DNA from: Candidatus Sumerlaeota bacterium | GTDB taxonomy: Bacteria > Sumerlaeota > Sumerlaeia > SLMS01 > JAHLLQ01 | NCBI GenBank assembly: GCA_030156535.1 | Contig: JASGMJ010000001.1 | Span: 1-64,000 of the forward strand | DNA: 64,000 nucleotides | Reading direction: 5' to 3' | In this document: positions 17,066 to 25,913 of the stretch, piece by piece | Layout: every line of letters begins with the position of its first letter | How positions within the stretch are numbered: the stretch's first letter is position 1 | The notes under the pieces: generated by a model | What the model was told of the DNA's origin: nothing | The model's database searches: none | What the model saw: the letters and a program-made list of their open reading frames with translations, nothing else | Translations under genes and position numbers: made by a program

Positions 17066-18070
17066 CTAACGGCGAGTGTCCCGCGGTGTGTCGGGGAGTG
17101 CGGGAAGACGCTGGTCGTCAGTGCGCGGTTCGAGATCCATCGTGTCAGGGAGGGAGAACTCAGGGTCGTCGGTCTGGATGGCTTGCAGTTCCTCGTCGAG
17201 ATGCTGGAGGCGCTGGCGCAGGGCGGTCGTTTCGCGTTGCAGGCGAATGATCCGGTCCTGGGCGATGCGGCCGCGCTGGGGGGCATAGGAGGGAGTGCCG
17301 GGCGCGAAGGTCTTGAGGTTTTCGATGAGGCGTTCGCTGCGTTCACTCACCTCTTGAAGCAGGGCTTCGTCCTCTTCGGGAAGGTTTTCAAGAAACTCGC
17401 TCAGGTCGGCGAGGCGCTCGCGCATGGCCTCGACGCGCTTGGCGGCTTCGGGGTTGGAGTGCTCGAAGTCGTCGCTGCGCTGGCGCCAAGCCTCGATCCT
17501 CGTCTGGATGGTAGGGACGGAGTCGCGGAAGTCGTTGGCGGCTTTGTCTTTGATTTCCCTGAGCTTGCCGTGCTCTTCTTCAAGTCGTGCCCGGCGCTTG
17601 GCAGCTTCTGAGGAAGTCAGCTTGCCCGCCTTGACCTCGCTTTCAAATTGCTTCTGAGCATCGGCAAAGGCTTCCCGGCGGCGGTTGAATTCCTTGAGGC
17701 GCATCTGGAATTCGAGGAACTTGCGGCCGATGGAGCCGAAGGTGTCGCGCTCCATGTTTTCGAGCATTCCGGGGTCTGCCTGCTGGGGACCTTCGCCTCG
17801 TCCGGGGCGTCCGCTTTCCTCCATGCCAGGCCCGAAGCGCAGGCCCTCGTGCAGGACGCTGCGCAGGCGTTCGGCGAGATCGGAATCCCCGCGTGCTTCA
17901 AGCTCATCAGCGATGGCGAGCAGTTCGACATGGGGAAGCTGGGGGGGATCCTGGGTAATGCGCGGGCGTGGGCCGGTGTCCGGGCGGGGGCCGGGTTGAG
18001 CACTGAGGACCGCAACGGCTCCCACGGCTCCAAGCACGGCGCTCCATCGAATCGTACGTTTGAGTGTCAT
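17066..18070 (-). CDS. exported coiled-coil protein of unknown function
   Basis: A 334-residue protein with an N-terminal hydrophobic segment (about 8-24, ending in SAQPG) that looks like a signal peptide, a Pro/Arg-rich stretch, a short helix pair resembling a repeat (ELLAIADELEARGDSDLAERL), and then a long charged alpha-helical region (about 115-290) with heptad-like spacing, probably coiled coil. The C-terminus is Pro/Asp/Arg-rich. I do not recognise a family. It stands alone between the terminator hairpin and dnaG. A periplasmic structural or scaffolding role is a guess. Confidence 0.75.
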   Translation of the reverse strand: MTLKRTIRWSAVLGAVGAVAVLSAQPGPRPDTGPRPRITQDPPQLPHVELLAIADELEARGDSDLAERLRSVLHEGLRFGPGMEESGRPGRGEGPQQADPGMLENMERDTFGSIGRKFLEFQMRLKEFNRRREAFADAQKQFESEVKAGKLTSSEAAKRRARLEEEHGKLREIKDKAANDFRDSVPTIQTRIEAWRQRSDDFEHSNPEAAKRVEAMRERLADLSEFLENLPEEDEALLQEVSERSERLIENLKTFAPGTPSYAPQRGRIAQDRIIRLQRETTALRQRLQHLDEELQAIQTDDPEFSLPDTMDLEPRTDDQRLPALPDTPRDTRR

Positions 18071-18130
18071 GGGGGACTCTCCCGGCGGTGATGCTCACAG
18101 TAGAGCGAAGGACGGGCCGAAATTCACAAG

Positions 18131-19951
18131 TCAGAGAATCTCGACGGATGCCTTCGGAATTTGTGTGCGGAAGGCGAGCAGGCACTCTTCCTGAATGGTG
18201 CGCAGTGTGCGGTCGGGGAACTCATCGCTGATTTCCTGGAGCGAACGGATGAGCTGGCGGGCGACGGCCTGGAAGTGGCGCTTCTTCATGCGGGCGAGGA
18301 CCTGCTCGGTGGTGTGCTTGGCGTCGCCCAGACGCAGGAGCGGGTCGGCGAGAAGGGCTGTCAGGATGCGTTCGTCGCCGATCGTGTCGCCCGCAGCGCG
18401 GGCCTCCTCGATCAGATATTCCGCGTCCCCTTCGCCGTAGTGCAGATGCAGGATCCACGGTTCGAGCCGCGGATCACGAAGCCAGGATTCGCTGAGGCCA
18501 CGGCGCACGATCTGAAGGGCCTCGTAGCTTTCGAGCATCGCGCGCAGGATCACCTGGTCGAGCGGATCGAAGCGCTGGCCGGGGCCCGCGCCCGTTGGCG
18601 CCGGTTGGTCGCCGGCGCGCGGCGCGGCGCGGCGCTTCAGACGCTCGAGCATCTGGTAGATCGCCTGCTTGGGAAGGCCGCCGATGTGGGCCAACATGCG
18701 GGTGATGGCACTCTCTCGGGCGACCTCGTTGCGAATGGCGAGCAGGTAGGGGGCCATCTGCTCGACCAGTGCGCCCTGTCCGTCGAGGGAGGCGAGGTCG
18801 AGTTGCGCGGCCGCGGCGTTGAGGGCGAAGTCGAAGAACTCGACGGCCTCCTCGATGCGGGCGCGCAAGGCCTCGGGGCCTTCGCGGCGCAGGTAGGTGT
18901 CGGGGTCGTCCTCGCCGGGGAGCACGACGATGCGCGCGTCGAGACCGGCCTCCAGCATGGGCTGGCCGGCGCGCAGCATGGCTTTCTGCCCGGCCGAGTC
19001 GCCGTCGTAGAGAAGGAAGACGCGGCGGGCGAAACGTTTGACGAGGCGGGCCTGGTCGGAAGTGAACGCCGTCCCGAGGCTCGCGATCGCCTGGGAGAAT
19101 CCGAACCGGTGGGCCATCAGGGTATCCATGTACCCCTCGGTCAGGATGGCATAGCCCGCGTCAGTGATCGCCTTGCCCGCAAGGTTGAGCGCATAGAGGC
19201 TGCGCCCCTTCTTGTAGAGCTCGGTCTCTGCGGAGTTGAGGTACTTGGGCGTTTCGGGATCGTCGCCCAGACGGCGGCCACCGAAGCCCGTCACGCGCCC
19301 GAGGTGATCGAAGATTGGGAAGATCAGGCGATCGCGAAAACGGTCGTAGACCGTGCCGCGCGTTTCCGAGCGCACGCACAGCCCCGCGTCGATCAGCAAC
19401 TCGTCACTGTAGCCCTTTGCGCGCGCCGCCTGGGCGAAGTAGTCCCAGCCGTCGAGCGCCGCGCCGAGCTGAAACGCCTCGACCATTTCCGGCGTGATGT
19501 CGCGCGTGCGAACGGTTTCGTTCGCCTTGGGGTTGCGGTTGTCCTTCAGGTTGGCGCGAAACCACTGGAGGGCGAAGTCGTTGGCAGACTGGATGTTGCG
19601 GTGGCGCTTGTCCTCCTGTTCGCGCTCGGCGGGGGAGAGACGCGGTCCGCCGCCGTACTCCGGCACTTCGATGCCCAGTTCCTTGGCGAGCTGCTTGACG
19701 GCGTCGATGAACTCCAGCCGCTCGATGCGCATGACGAAGTCGATGACCGAGCCGCCCGCCCCACACCCAAAGCAGTGGAAGATCCCCTTGTCCGGCACGA
19801 CGTTGAAGGACGGCGTTTTTTCCTGGTGAAAGGGGCAGCAGGCCTTGAACGACGTGCCAGCCTTCTTGAGCGGGACGTAGCGCTCCACGATGCCGACAAT
19901 GTCGGCCTGCTCCTTGATGCGTCGGGTGATGTCGCGGATTGAGTCGGGCAT
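18131..19951 (-). CDS. dnaG: DNA primase
   Basis: Makes RNA primers for replication at the fork. The 606-residue protein shows the CHC2 zinc-binding domain (CCPFH and CFGCG, residues about 38-65), the RNA polymerase core with FRDRLIFPIFD and GFGGR, the Toprim domain with TEGYMD and LLYDGDSAG, and a C-terminal helicase-binding region. The start is ATG 19951 (MPDSIRDITRRI), where the primase family begins. The frame continues open for nearly 400 codons upstream, but that part is antisense to the flippase gene and has no homology. No good ribosome site precedes the ATG. rpoD is not adjacent, unlike in many bacteria. Confidence 0.96.
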   Translation of the reverse strand: MPDSIRDITRRIKEQADIVGIVERYVPLKKAGTSFKACCPFHQEKTPSFNVVPDKGIFHCFGCGAGGSVIDFVMRIERLEFIDAVKQLAKELGIEVPEYGGGPRLSPAEREQEDKRHRNIQSANDFALQWFRANLKDNRNPKANETVRTRDITPEMVEAFQLGAALDGWDYFAQAARAKGYSDELLIDAGLCVRSETRGTVYDRFRDRLIFPIFDHLGRVTGFGGRRLGDDPETPKYLNSAETELYKKGRSLYALNLAGKAITDAGYAILTEGYMDTLMAHRFGFSQAIASLGTAFTSDQARLVKRFARRVFLLYDGDSAGQKAMLRAGQPMLEAGLDARIVVLPGEDDPDTYLRREGPEALRARIEEAVEFFDFALNAAAAQLDLASLDGQGALVEQMAPYLLAIRNEVARESAITRMLAHIGGLPKQAIYQMLERLKRRAAPRAGDQPAPTGAGPGQRFDPLDQVILRAMLESYEALQIVRRGLSESWLRDPRLEPWILHLHYGEGDAEYLIEEARAAGDTIGDERILTALLADPLLRLGDAKHTTEQVLARMKKRHFQAVARQLIRSLQEISDEFPDRTLRTIQEECLLAFRTQIPKASVEIL

Positions 19952-20092
19952 GGGGAGGAGTTGCCGTGGCGGTTTCTTGCGTTCGTGGGAGTGCAACACA
20001 GCTCCGCTTCCGCTGGCAAGGCGAGCGGAACGTCTTGTCCCGCTCATTTTGCGCGCGGAAGCTGGGAGTGAATCGGATGGCGGCAGTTGACC

Positions 20093-21424
20093 ATGGCAGG
20101 TGTTGCGAACAAGTCCGCGCTGGAAGCGGGTGGCCAGTTGGCCGCCGTGGGGTTCAGCCTGGTGTCCGGGATCCTGGTGAGCAGGTTGTTGGGTGCGGAC
20201 GGGCGCGGGGCGTATGTTCTGACGACGGTGATCGCCACCACGTTCTTCGTCGCGCTGGGTGATCTCGGATTGTCGGCCGCTTTCCGCGTGTTCGCCGCAC
20301 GGGAACCGGAGCTGATGGGGCGGTTGCACGGAGCGGCCATCGCCGTGGCGGTGGCCGCCGGGGCGGTGGGGGGGCTGGGCGCCGTCCTTGCCCGGCGGTA
20401 TGCGCTGGGAGTGGGCGAGTGGATGGACGCGCGGTTGTTGATCGGGGTCGCGCTGGGGTTGCCGTTTCTGCTCTACCAATCGTTTTGGCGGGGCCTTGTA
20501 ACGGGATTGGGGGCGATCAGGGAGAAGGCCGCTGCGGACGTGGCGTTCGCGGCGATTCAGTGCAGCGGAATCTTTCTTGTGGCGTTTGCCGTGCCGGGGC
20601 GTCCGGTGGCCGTTTTCATCGGCGTCTACTTTCTCGTGGCGGCCGTTGTGGGGTTGGCGATGGGTGGACGGCTGGCTGTGCGTTTTGACGCCCGCCCTCT
20701 CGCGCCGGGACTCGGGTTGCTGCGCCGGTTGTTCGCCTATGGGAAGTGGGTGTACGCGGGCGATGTGGGCGCGCGCCTGCGGCTTCAGGTGGACCAGGTT
20801 TTCGCGCAGGCGCTGGGGGGCGAGGCGGTGTTGGGGCGCTACAATCAGGGCGCGTCGCTGGCGGGGCGGTCGCTGCTTTTTCCGACGGCGCTGGTGACGG
20901 CTTCGTACCAGTCCATCGTGGCCTCCCCGCGCCCCGAGGCTCTGCGGCTGGTGGCGTCGGCGTTTCGCCAGTGCCTGCTGATGGGCGTTGTGCTGACGGC
21001 GTTGGGCTGGGTGGCGGCGCCGCTGATTCCCCTGATTTACGGAGCGGACTTTGCAGCGTCGGTGGCACCGTTCCGGTTGCTGGTTCCGGCGATTGCGCTG
21101 CTGGGTGCCTCGCAGGTGCTCGCCGCGTATTTCAGCGGGCATCTTGCCGACCCCCGGGTTCCGGCGGCGGTCAACTGGATGACGCTCGGCGTGGAGGCAG
21201 CCGCGTGCCTGGTGTGTGTGCCGCTTGCGGGCGTGCTGATGGGAGTGGCGCTGGGGACGGCGATCACGTGCGCGGCCACGCTGGGGTTCTTCCTGTGGGC
21301 GTTTCTTCGGCGCCCCGAAACGCCGGGCGTTTCCACGTTACTGCGGTTTGAGCGCGGCGACGTGCTGGCGTGGATGCGGCTGGTGGCAGGAGTGCGGTCA
21401 GCCGTGACGAGCCGCAAGGGCTGA
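20093..21424 (+). CDS. polysaccharide (Wzx-type) flippase of the MOP superfamily
   Basis: Membrane protein expected to move lipid-linked oligosaccharides across the inner membrane. The 443 residues contain about twelve hydrophobic helices. The N-terminal FSLVSGILVSRLLGADGRGA is the flippase family signature, and QVDQVFAQALGG and VLGRYNQGASLAGR fit the middle of the family. Start is ATG 20093 (a TTG at 20087 is in frame). It is divergent from dnaG, and its 3' end overlaps the convergent glycosyltransferase gene by 27 bp. The pair probably belongs to one surface-polysaccharide function. Substrate unknown. Confidence 0.85.
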   Translation: MAGVANKSALEAGGQLAAVGFSLVSGILVSRLLGADGRGAYVLTTVIATTFFVALGDLGLSAAFRVFAAREPELMGRLHGAAIAVAVAAGAVGGLGAVLARRYALGVGEWMDARLLIGVALGLPFLLYQSFWRGLVTGLGAIREKAAADVAFAAIQCSGIFLVAFAVPGRPVAVFIGVYFLVAAVVGLAMGGRLAVRFDARPLAPGLGLLRRLFAYGKWVYAGDVGARLRLQVDQVFAQALGGEAVLGRYNQGASLAGRSLLFPTALVTASYQSIVASPRPEALRLVASAFRQCLLMGVVLTALGWVAAPLIPLIYGADFAASVAPFRLLVPAIALLGASQVLAAYFSGHLADPRVPAAVNWMTLGVEAAACLVCVPLAGVLMGVALGTAITCAATLGFFLWAFLRRPETPGVSTLLRFERGDVLAWMRLVAGVRSAVTSRKG

Positions 21425-22549
21425 GTAGTAGACCTCTTCCATCTCTTCGCCGTAACGACTCGGGTCGAAGCGTTCGCGCACTTCCGTCAGGGCGTTGCCC
21501 GCCAGACGGGCGCGCAACTGCGGGTCCGCGACGAGCCGGCGGATGGCCTCGGTCATGGCGTCGACGTCTTCGGGGGGAACGAGCAGCCCCGTCTCGCCAT
21601 CGCGTACGATCTGGGGGAGCGCTCCGACGCGCGTCGCCACAAAGGGGACGCCCGAGGCCATGTACTCCACGGCGATGCGGCTGAAGCCCTCGCTGCCGCG
21701 CGAGGCAATGGCGCCGATGTCGAGCGATGCCACCAAGCCTTCAGGCTTTTCGATCATGCCCAGGTAGGTGATGCGTCCTTCGAGATTCCACTTTTCGTGG
21801 AGAGCCCGCAGCTTTGCATTCTCATGGTGGACCTTGCGCCCCGCAAGGACGGCATGAACGTGCGGGTGCTCCTCCATGATGCGGGAGGCGGCTTCCATGA
21901 AAATGTCCGGCCCCTTGATGTTCTGCCAGCGCCCGAGGCATCCGAGGAGGAGAGTCCTCTTGGCGGTGATGCCGGCCTCTGCGCGTTGGGAGTCACTGCG
22001 GTTTTCCGGGCGGTAGCGTTGCAGGTCCACGGCCCCAAGAACCACGCGGCGGCGTTCGGGGGGCAGGTGGTCTGCCAGGGCGCCGACGCCGCGCATTGTT
22101 GCCTCGGAGACAGCTGTGACGGCATCGGTGCGGTTGCGGAAGAGCCAGCGATTGGCCCGCGTCTGGCGCATGGGGAGGACGACATGGCGGGTACGGACGA
22201 GGCAGGCCGTCGGAGCGCAGAGGGGCTTGAGGAGGGCGGTGCACCAGTGCTCCTGGCCGCGGCCCACGTGAATGATGTCGGGCTGGATGCGGCGCAGCAG
22301 GCGTGCGGTGTCGAGGTATTGGCGGGGGAGTGAGGCCCCGCCGCCGCCCGACAGGCGCCAGCTTCCGCGCACAATCTCGCATTCCGCACGAACGTGTCCG
22401 GCGATCGGGCTCTCATTCGGCAGGAACAGGAAGACGCGGTGGCCGCGGGCGTGCAGCATCCGGGCGAGCAGGTCGGTGCCCGCCGCTTCGCCGATCCAGC
22501 GATTGGCAGTGTTGAAGAGCAGAATGGTGAGCGGGCGACGCGTCGTCAT
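21398..22549 (-). CDS. GT4-family glycosyltransferase
   Basis: Transfers a sugar to a lipid-linked or polysaccharide acceptor in the cytosol. The 383 residues show the GT-B layout: N-terminal Rossmann half (LFNTANRWIGEAAGTDLLAR, PDIIHVGRG), a linker with VTAVSEATMRGV, and the C-terminal nucleotide-sugar half with LLGCLGRWQNIKGPDIFMEA and the EX7E motif region around RGSEGFSRIAVEYMASGVP. ATG 22549 is chosen; the longer frame upstream has no homology. Its 3' end overlaps the flippase gene on the other strand. Specificity cannot be told. Confidence 0.9.
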   Translation of the reverse strand: MTTRRPLTILLFNTANRWIGEAAGTDLLARMLHARGHRVFLFLPNESPIAGHVRAECEIVRGSWRLSGGGGASLPRQYLDTARLLRRIQPDIIHVGRGQEHWCTALLKPLCAPTACLVRTRHVVLPMRQTRANRWLFRNRTDAVTAVSEATMRGVGALADHLPPERRRVVLGAVDLQRYRPENRSDSQRAEAGITAKRTLLLGCLGRWQNIKGPDIFMEAASRIMEEHPHVHAVLAGRKVHHENAKLRALHEKWNLEGRITYLGMIEKPEGLVASLDIGAIASRGSEGFSRIAVEYMASGVPFVATRVGALPQIVRDGETGLLVPPEDVDAMTEAIRRLVADPQLRARLAGNALTEVRERFDPSRYGEEMEEVYYSALAARHG

Positions 22550-22577
22550 GAGTTGGGTCCGGCGCTTAGGGGGGACG

Positions 22578-22605
22578 AAAAGCAGGGGAGTCGGCAACTG
22601 CTTTT
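22578..22605. other. hairpin in the divergent region between glycosyltransferase and yceI-like genes
   Basis: AAAAGCAG (22578-22585) and CTGCTTTT (22598-22605) form an 8-bp perfect stem around 12 bases. It is symmetrical enough to act as a short terminator in either direction, or as a protein site. It lies 29 bp upstream of the glycosyltransferase start. Purpose unknown. Confidence 0.4.
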
Positions 22606-22713
22606 GCAGGCTATGACGGCGATTCTCCCCGGTGCTGCATTCAGCCGGGCCGCGTTGGCCCGCTTCTTGTCTCTCCCTTGTCCTCGACCAATCTCTCTCA
22701 GGAGACAACTCAC

Positions 22714-23463
22714 ATGAAATCAATAGTTCTTAATGCGACCGGCGCTGTCGCAGTTGGCGCGCTTCTGTTGTTCGCTTCACCGCTTTTGGCTCAAACAATG
22801 ACGACCGAACCGGTGGCCGCACCCGTGGAGGCTCCCGTCGAGCCCACTGCCCCTGCCCACGAAATTGATACCGTCCATTCCTATGTCGTCTTCAACATCG
22901 AGCACATGGGAGTTGGGACAAACTGGGGGCAGTTCACCGATCTCAGCGGCACGATTCACTTCGATCCCGCAAACCTGGCGGGCAGCCGCATTCACGTGAA
23001 GGTGGCGATGGCGAGTCTGGATACGAAGAACGAGGCGCGCGACAAGCACGCCAAGAGCGCGGACTATCTGAACACAGCGAGCTTCCCCGTGGCGGAGTTC
23101 GTCAGCACGGCGATCGCTCCGGCGGGCGAGAACCTCTACGCCGTGAAGGGCAACATGACCTTCATGGGCGTGACGAAGCCGTTGGCGACGACGTTCAAGT
23201 TTCACGGTGCCGTGCCGAACCGTGGTGGTGGCACGCGGGCAGGCGCGGACGCGGAGTTCGTGCTCAAGCGCAGCGACTTCGGCGTGGAGGAACTCGGCGG
23301 ATTGGGCGACGAAGTGAAGGTGTTCGTCAGCATTGAGGCCATTGCCAAGCCAGCCAGTGAGGAGGCCGCCACGCCGCGCGGTGAAGGACGCCAGCGCGGA
23401 GAAGGCCTGCGGCGCGAAGGACGAACGGGCGGCGCGCGGCGCGCACCCGCACAAAGCGACTGA
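22714..23463 (+). CDS. YceI-family periplasmic protein
   Basis: YceI proteins are periplasmic lipocalin-like carriers of isoprenoid-type ligands. The 249-residue protein has a signal peptide (about 1-26, ending LLAQT), a Glu/Pro/Ala spacer, then the lipocalin fold: HEIDTVHSYVVFNIEHMG, TIHFDPANLAGSRIHVKV, KHAKSADYLNTASFPVAEF, and LKRSDFGVE. GGAG with 8 bases spacing supports ATG 22714. After the domain comes a 35-residue Arg/Gly-rich tail not typical of the family. An upstream frame from 22678 is less likely. A terminator hairpin follows. Confidence 0.93.
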   Translation: MKSIVLNATGAVAVGALLLFASPLLAQTMTTEPVAAPVEAPVEPTAPAHEIDTVHSYVVFNIEHMGVGTNWGQFTDLSGTIHFDPANLAGSRIHVKVAMASLDTKNEARDKHAKSADYLNTASFPVAEFVSTAIAPAGENLYAVKGNMTFMGVTKPLATTFKFHGAVPNRGGGTRAGADAEFVLKRSDFGVEELGGLGDEVKVFVSIEAIAKPASEEAATPRGEGRQRGEGLRREGRTGGARRAPAQSD

Positions 23464-23493
23464 CGGGAAACCGATACGGAAACTGGAAACGAG

Positions 23494-23526
23494 CGGGCGC
23501 GGAGCGAATGTCTCCGCGCCCGTTTT
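23494..23526. terminator. intrinsic terminator between convergent genes
   Basis: CGGGCGCGGAG (23494-23504) pairs perfectly with CTCCGCGCCCG (23512-23522), an 11-bp stem with a seven-base loop, followed by TTTT. It ends the YceI transcript. An outer ACGGAAA/TTTCCGT pairing lengthens the dyad, so it may also serve the convergent gene. Confidence 0.85.
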
Positions 23527-23540
23527 CCGTAGGCGTGTCC

Positions 23541-24182
23541 CTATGGCGTGTCGATCTTCTCGACGGAAGTCACATAGAACAATTCGCAGGCGCCGTTTCC
23601 CGTGTCGTTGCGCGAGCGCGAGGACTTCCACTTCCAGCCGTTGGCGCCATCGACCTTGATGAGGTAGCCGTTCAGGCGCACGGCATCGCCACGTTTGAGA
23701 CGAAGCAACTGACGGCGCAGGCCGGGCGATTCGGGGTCGGGCACGATGTGCGTGTTCGCCGTGTTGCGGGCAATTTCCCGCTGCTCGATGGGGAGTTCGC
23801 CTTTGAAGCGGTAGTGCCCCCAGCGGCCGCTCTGCGACCACTTCACTTCCGAGAGAATCGGTTCCTGTGTCACTGGTCCCCAGCCGAGCAGGAAATCGAC
23901 GGGCGCCAGTTTCGCTTCGGTGTCGAAGCGATAGCGCTCGCGCGAGAGAATCAGTGCCTCCACTTCATAATCATCCGTTGCCCAGATTTCAAAGTCCCCT
24001 TTCGAGGGCAGGGGTTTGAGGTAGGGCAGTTCGCTCTGGCGTGGTGGGTCGAAAGGGCCGGCCGGGCGCAGTTCGCCTTCGCGTGTTGCAGCGAGGCCGC
24101 CGCCCAGCAAGACGAGAAGCAGCACAATGGCCGCCACGCGCGCGGGCGGCTCGGAGAAGATTTCGTCGAGATGGAATGACAT
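23541..24182 (-). CDS. conserved hypothetical membrane-anchored protein
   Basis: A 213-residue protein with one membrane helix near the N-terminus (about 15-32) and a soluble domain that would face the periplasm. The domain has DFEIWATDDYEVEALILSR, KLAPVDFLLGWGPVT, SQSGRWGHYRFKG and a C-terminal GACELFYV. I recall the same pattern in uncharacterised proteins of many proteobacteria, so this is a conserved family without known function. An OB-like beta fold is a guess. It is a single-gene unit convergent with the YceI gene. Confidence 0.8.
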   Translation of the reverse strand: MSFHLDEIFSEPPARVAAIVLLLVLLGGGLAATREGELRPAGPFDPPRQSELPYLKPLPSKGDFEIWATDDYEVEALILSRERYRFDTEAKLAPVDFLLGWGPVTQEPILSEVKWSQSGRWGHYRFKGELPIEQREIARNTANTHIVPDPESPGLRRQLLRLKRGDAVRLNGYLIKVDGANGWKWKSSRSRNDTGNGACELFYVTSVEKIDTP

Positions 24183-24324
24183 CGGGTCTCTTTCACAGGT
24201 TGTCGTGGAACTGTTACGGATGAGAATCGGGTTTCTTCATCGTCGCCGCGAGGTTTTCATTCCCCCCATCCTGTGCCCGCGTCTCTTCTTTCCGCGAGTG
24301 ACATTCCCCGCCAAGGAGTGTTTG

Positions 24325-24891
24325 ATGAGTTCGTCCGCTGACTTCCTTCCCACCGAGCGTCTTGCGCGCCGAGTTGCCGCAGAAAACAAATGGCTCCGTT
24401 TGCTTGAGGATCGCGTGCGTTTTCGCTCGGGACGCGAGGCGGTTCACTGGAAGGTTGACTATGCGCGGGAGGGCGTTGGTGTCATTCCCCTTCTGGAGAA
24501 TGGGCGCATTATTCTTGGACTGCACTGGCGCTACTGTACAGAGAGGTGGAGTTGGGAGATCGTGGCGGGCGGTGCCGAGCCGGGTGAGGAGCATGCTGCC
24601 GCCGCCCTGCGCGAACTTGAAGAAGAAACGGGCCATCGCGCCGAATCCTGCACGTTCCTGCAGGATTACTTTCCGGCGCCCGGACTCGGGAACGAGCACT
24701 TTCACATTTATCTGGCAACGGGACTGACCCCGACGGGCGACGCGGTGGACGCCGAGGAAATCTACACGCTGAAGAATGTCGATCATGCGGAGTTCGAACG
24801 CATGGTGCAGGAGGGCGCGATTACGGACGGTTTCACGCTGACGGCCGTCTATCTGGCGAAGGCGCGGGGGCTGATCTGGAACGCGGACTAG
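24325..24891 (+). CDS. Nudix hydrolase, ADP-ribose pyrophosphatase type
   Basis: Hydrolyses nucleoside diphosphate derivatives, most likely ADP-ribose or a nucleotide sugar. The Nudix box is complete from Gly82 to Gly103 (G-x5-E88-x7-R96-E97-L-x-E100-E101-x-G103). The surrounding layout (GVGVIPLLENGRIILGLHWR, SWEIVAGG, FPAPGLGNEHFHIYLA) is that of the NudF subgroup. AAGGAG 8 bases upstream fixes ATG 24325, giving 188 residues. Its stop codon overlaps that of gpsA on the opposite strand at the palindrome CTAG. Confidence 0.92.
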   Translation: MSSSADFLPTERLARRVAAENKWLRLLEDRVRFRSGREAVHWKVDYAREGVGVIPLLENGRIILGLHWRYCTERWSWEIVAGGAEPGEEHAAAALRELEEETGHRAESCTFLQDYFPAPGLGNEHFHIYLATGLTPTGDAVDAEEIYTLKNVDHAEFERMVQEGAITDGFTLTAVYLAKARGLIWNAD

Positions 24892-25913
24892 GATGTGAAG
24901 AGTCCCGGCGGGAACTCGTCCTTAAGCTCGCGCTGCATCAGGGCGGCAACGGCTTCCCGGGGATCGAGTTCGGCCGCGCAGATGCGCACGACCACGCTCG
25001 TGATGGGCATGTCGATTCCGTGGCGTTGTGAGAGCGCAAGGGCGGCACGTGCCGTGGGCTCGCCCTCGACGGTCATGCCGATGGCGTTGCGCGCCTCATC
25101 CGGGTTTTTCCCTTTCCCGAGCAGTTCACCGAAGGTGCGGTTGCGGCTGTGAGGGCTAAAGCAGGTGACGGCGAGATCGCCGAGTCCCGCGAGGCCGAAG
25201 AGCGTAACGGGGGAGGCACCCATGGCGGCGGCGAGGCGGCTCATTTCGGCGAGCCCGCGCGTCATCAGCGCAGCCTTGGTGTTCGCCCCGAAACCGAGTC
25301 CGTCCCCAATTCCAGCTGCGATGGCGATGATGTTCTTCAGCGCACCGCCGAGTTCGACGCCGAGAAGATCGTGCTGCGTGTAGGCGCGCAGGGTTCTGCT
25401 TGAAACAAGGTCGCGCAGGAAGATGGCGTCGTCGGGATTGGCGCTGGCCGCGGCGACGGAAGTCGGGACGCCCTGTGCCACTTCGCGCGCGATGCAGGGG
25501 CCGGAGACGACTCCCACTCGGCAGTAGGGGAGCGTGCGTTCGATGACGCGCGAGAGGACGTCGCCACTGGCGATGTCGATGCCTTTGGAGAGAAGAACGA
25601 TGAGGCGCGATTCGTGCCCGAGAAGGCTCGCGAGGTCTGCGGCCATGGGAGCGATGGCCTGGGACGGAATGACGAGGACGATGGCCGGGCAGCCCGCGAT
25701 GGCGTCGGAGAGAACTGTCTCCAGACGCACGGACTCATGCAGGCTCAGTTCAGGGACGCCGAAGGGAGCGCGGTTTTTGGCCAGAGTTTCGATGGCGGCG
25801 GGATTTTTGTCCCACAAGACAACGGGCGAACCGTTGCGTGCGAGCACATCGGCAAAGGTACTTCCCCAGGCACCGGCACCGAGGACGGCGATGCGTTCGA
25901 TTGACGGGTTCAT
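24888..25913 (-). CDS. gpsA: NAD(P)-dependent glycerol-3-phosphate dehydrogenase
   Basis: Reduces dihydroxyacetone phosphate to sn-glycerol 3-phosphate for phospholipid synthesis. The 341-residue protein has the dinucleotide motif VLGAGAWGSTFA (about 9-20), LVIPSQAI, LSKGID, SGPCIAREV, the LKNIIAIAAGIGDGLGFG stretch with the catalytic lysine, and LAGLGDLAVTCFSP. The ATG overlaps the stop of the FHA-GGDEF gene (ATGA), making it the last gene of a four-gene operon. Family size is normal. Confidence 0.97.
   Translation of the reverse strand: MNPSIERIAVLGAGAWGSTFADVLARNGSPVVLWDKNPAAIETLAKNRAPFGVPELSLHESVRLETVLSDAIAGCPAIVLVIPSQAIAPMAADLASLLGHESRLIVLLSKGIDIASGDVLSRVIERTLPYCRVGVVSGPCIAREVAQGVPTSVAAASANPDDAIFLRDLVSSRTLRAYTQHDLLGVELGGALKNIIAIAAGIGDGLGFGANTKAALMTRGLAEMSRLAAAMGASPVTLFGLAGLGDLAVTCFSPHSRNRTFGELLGKGKNPDEARNAIGMTVEGEPTARAALALSQRHGIDMPITSVVVRICAAELDPREAVAALMQRELKDEFPPGLFTS

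Noticed and set aside
19952..21142. 397-codon N-terminal extension of dnaG
   Set aside because: Antisense to the flippase gene and Arg/Pro/Gln-rich; primase homology begins at ATG 19951.
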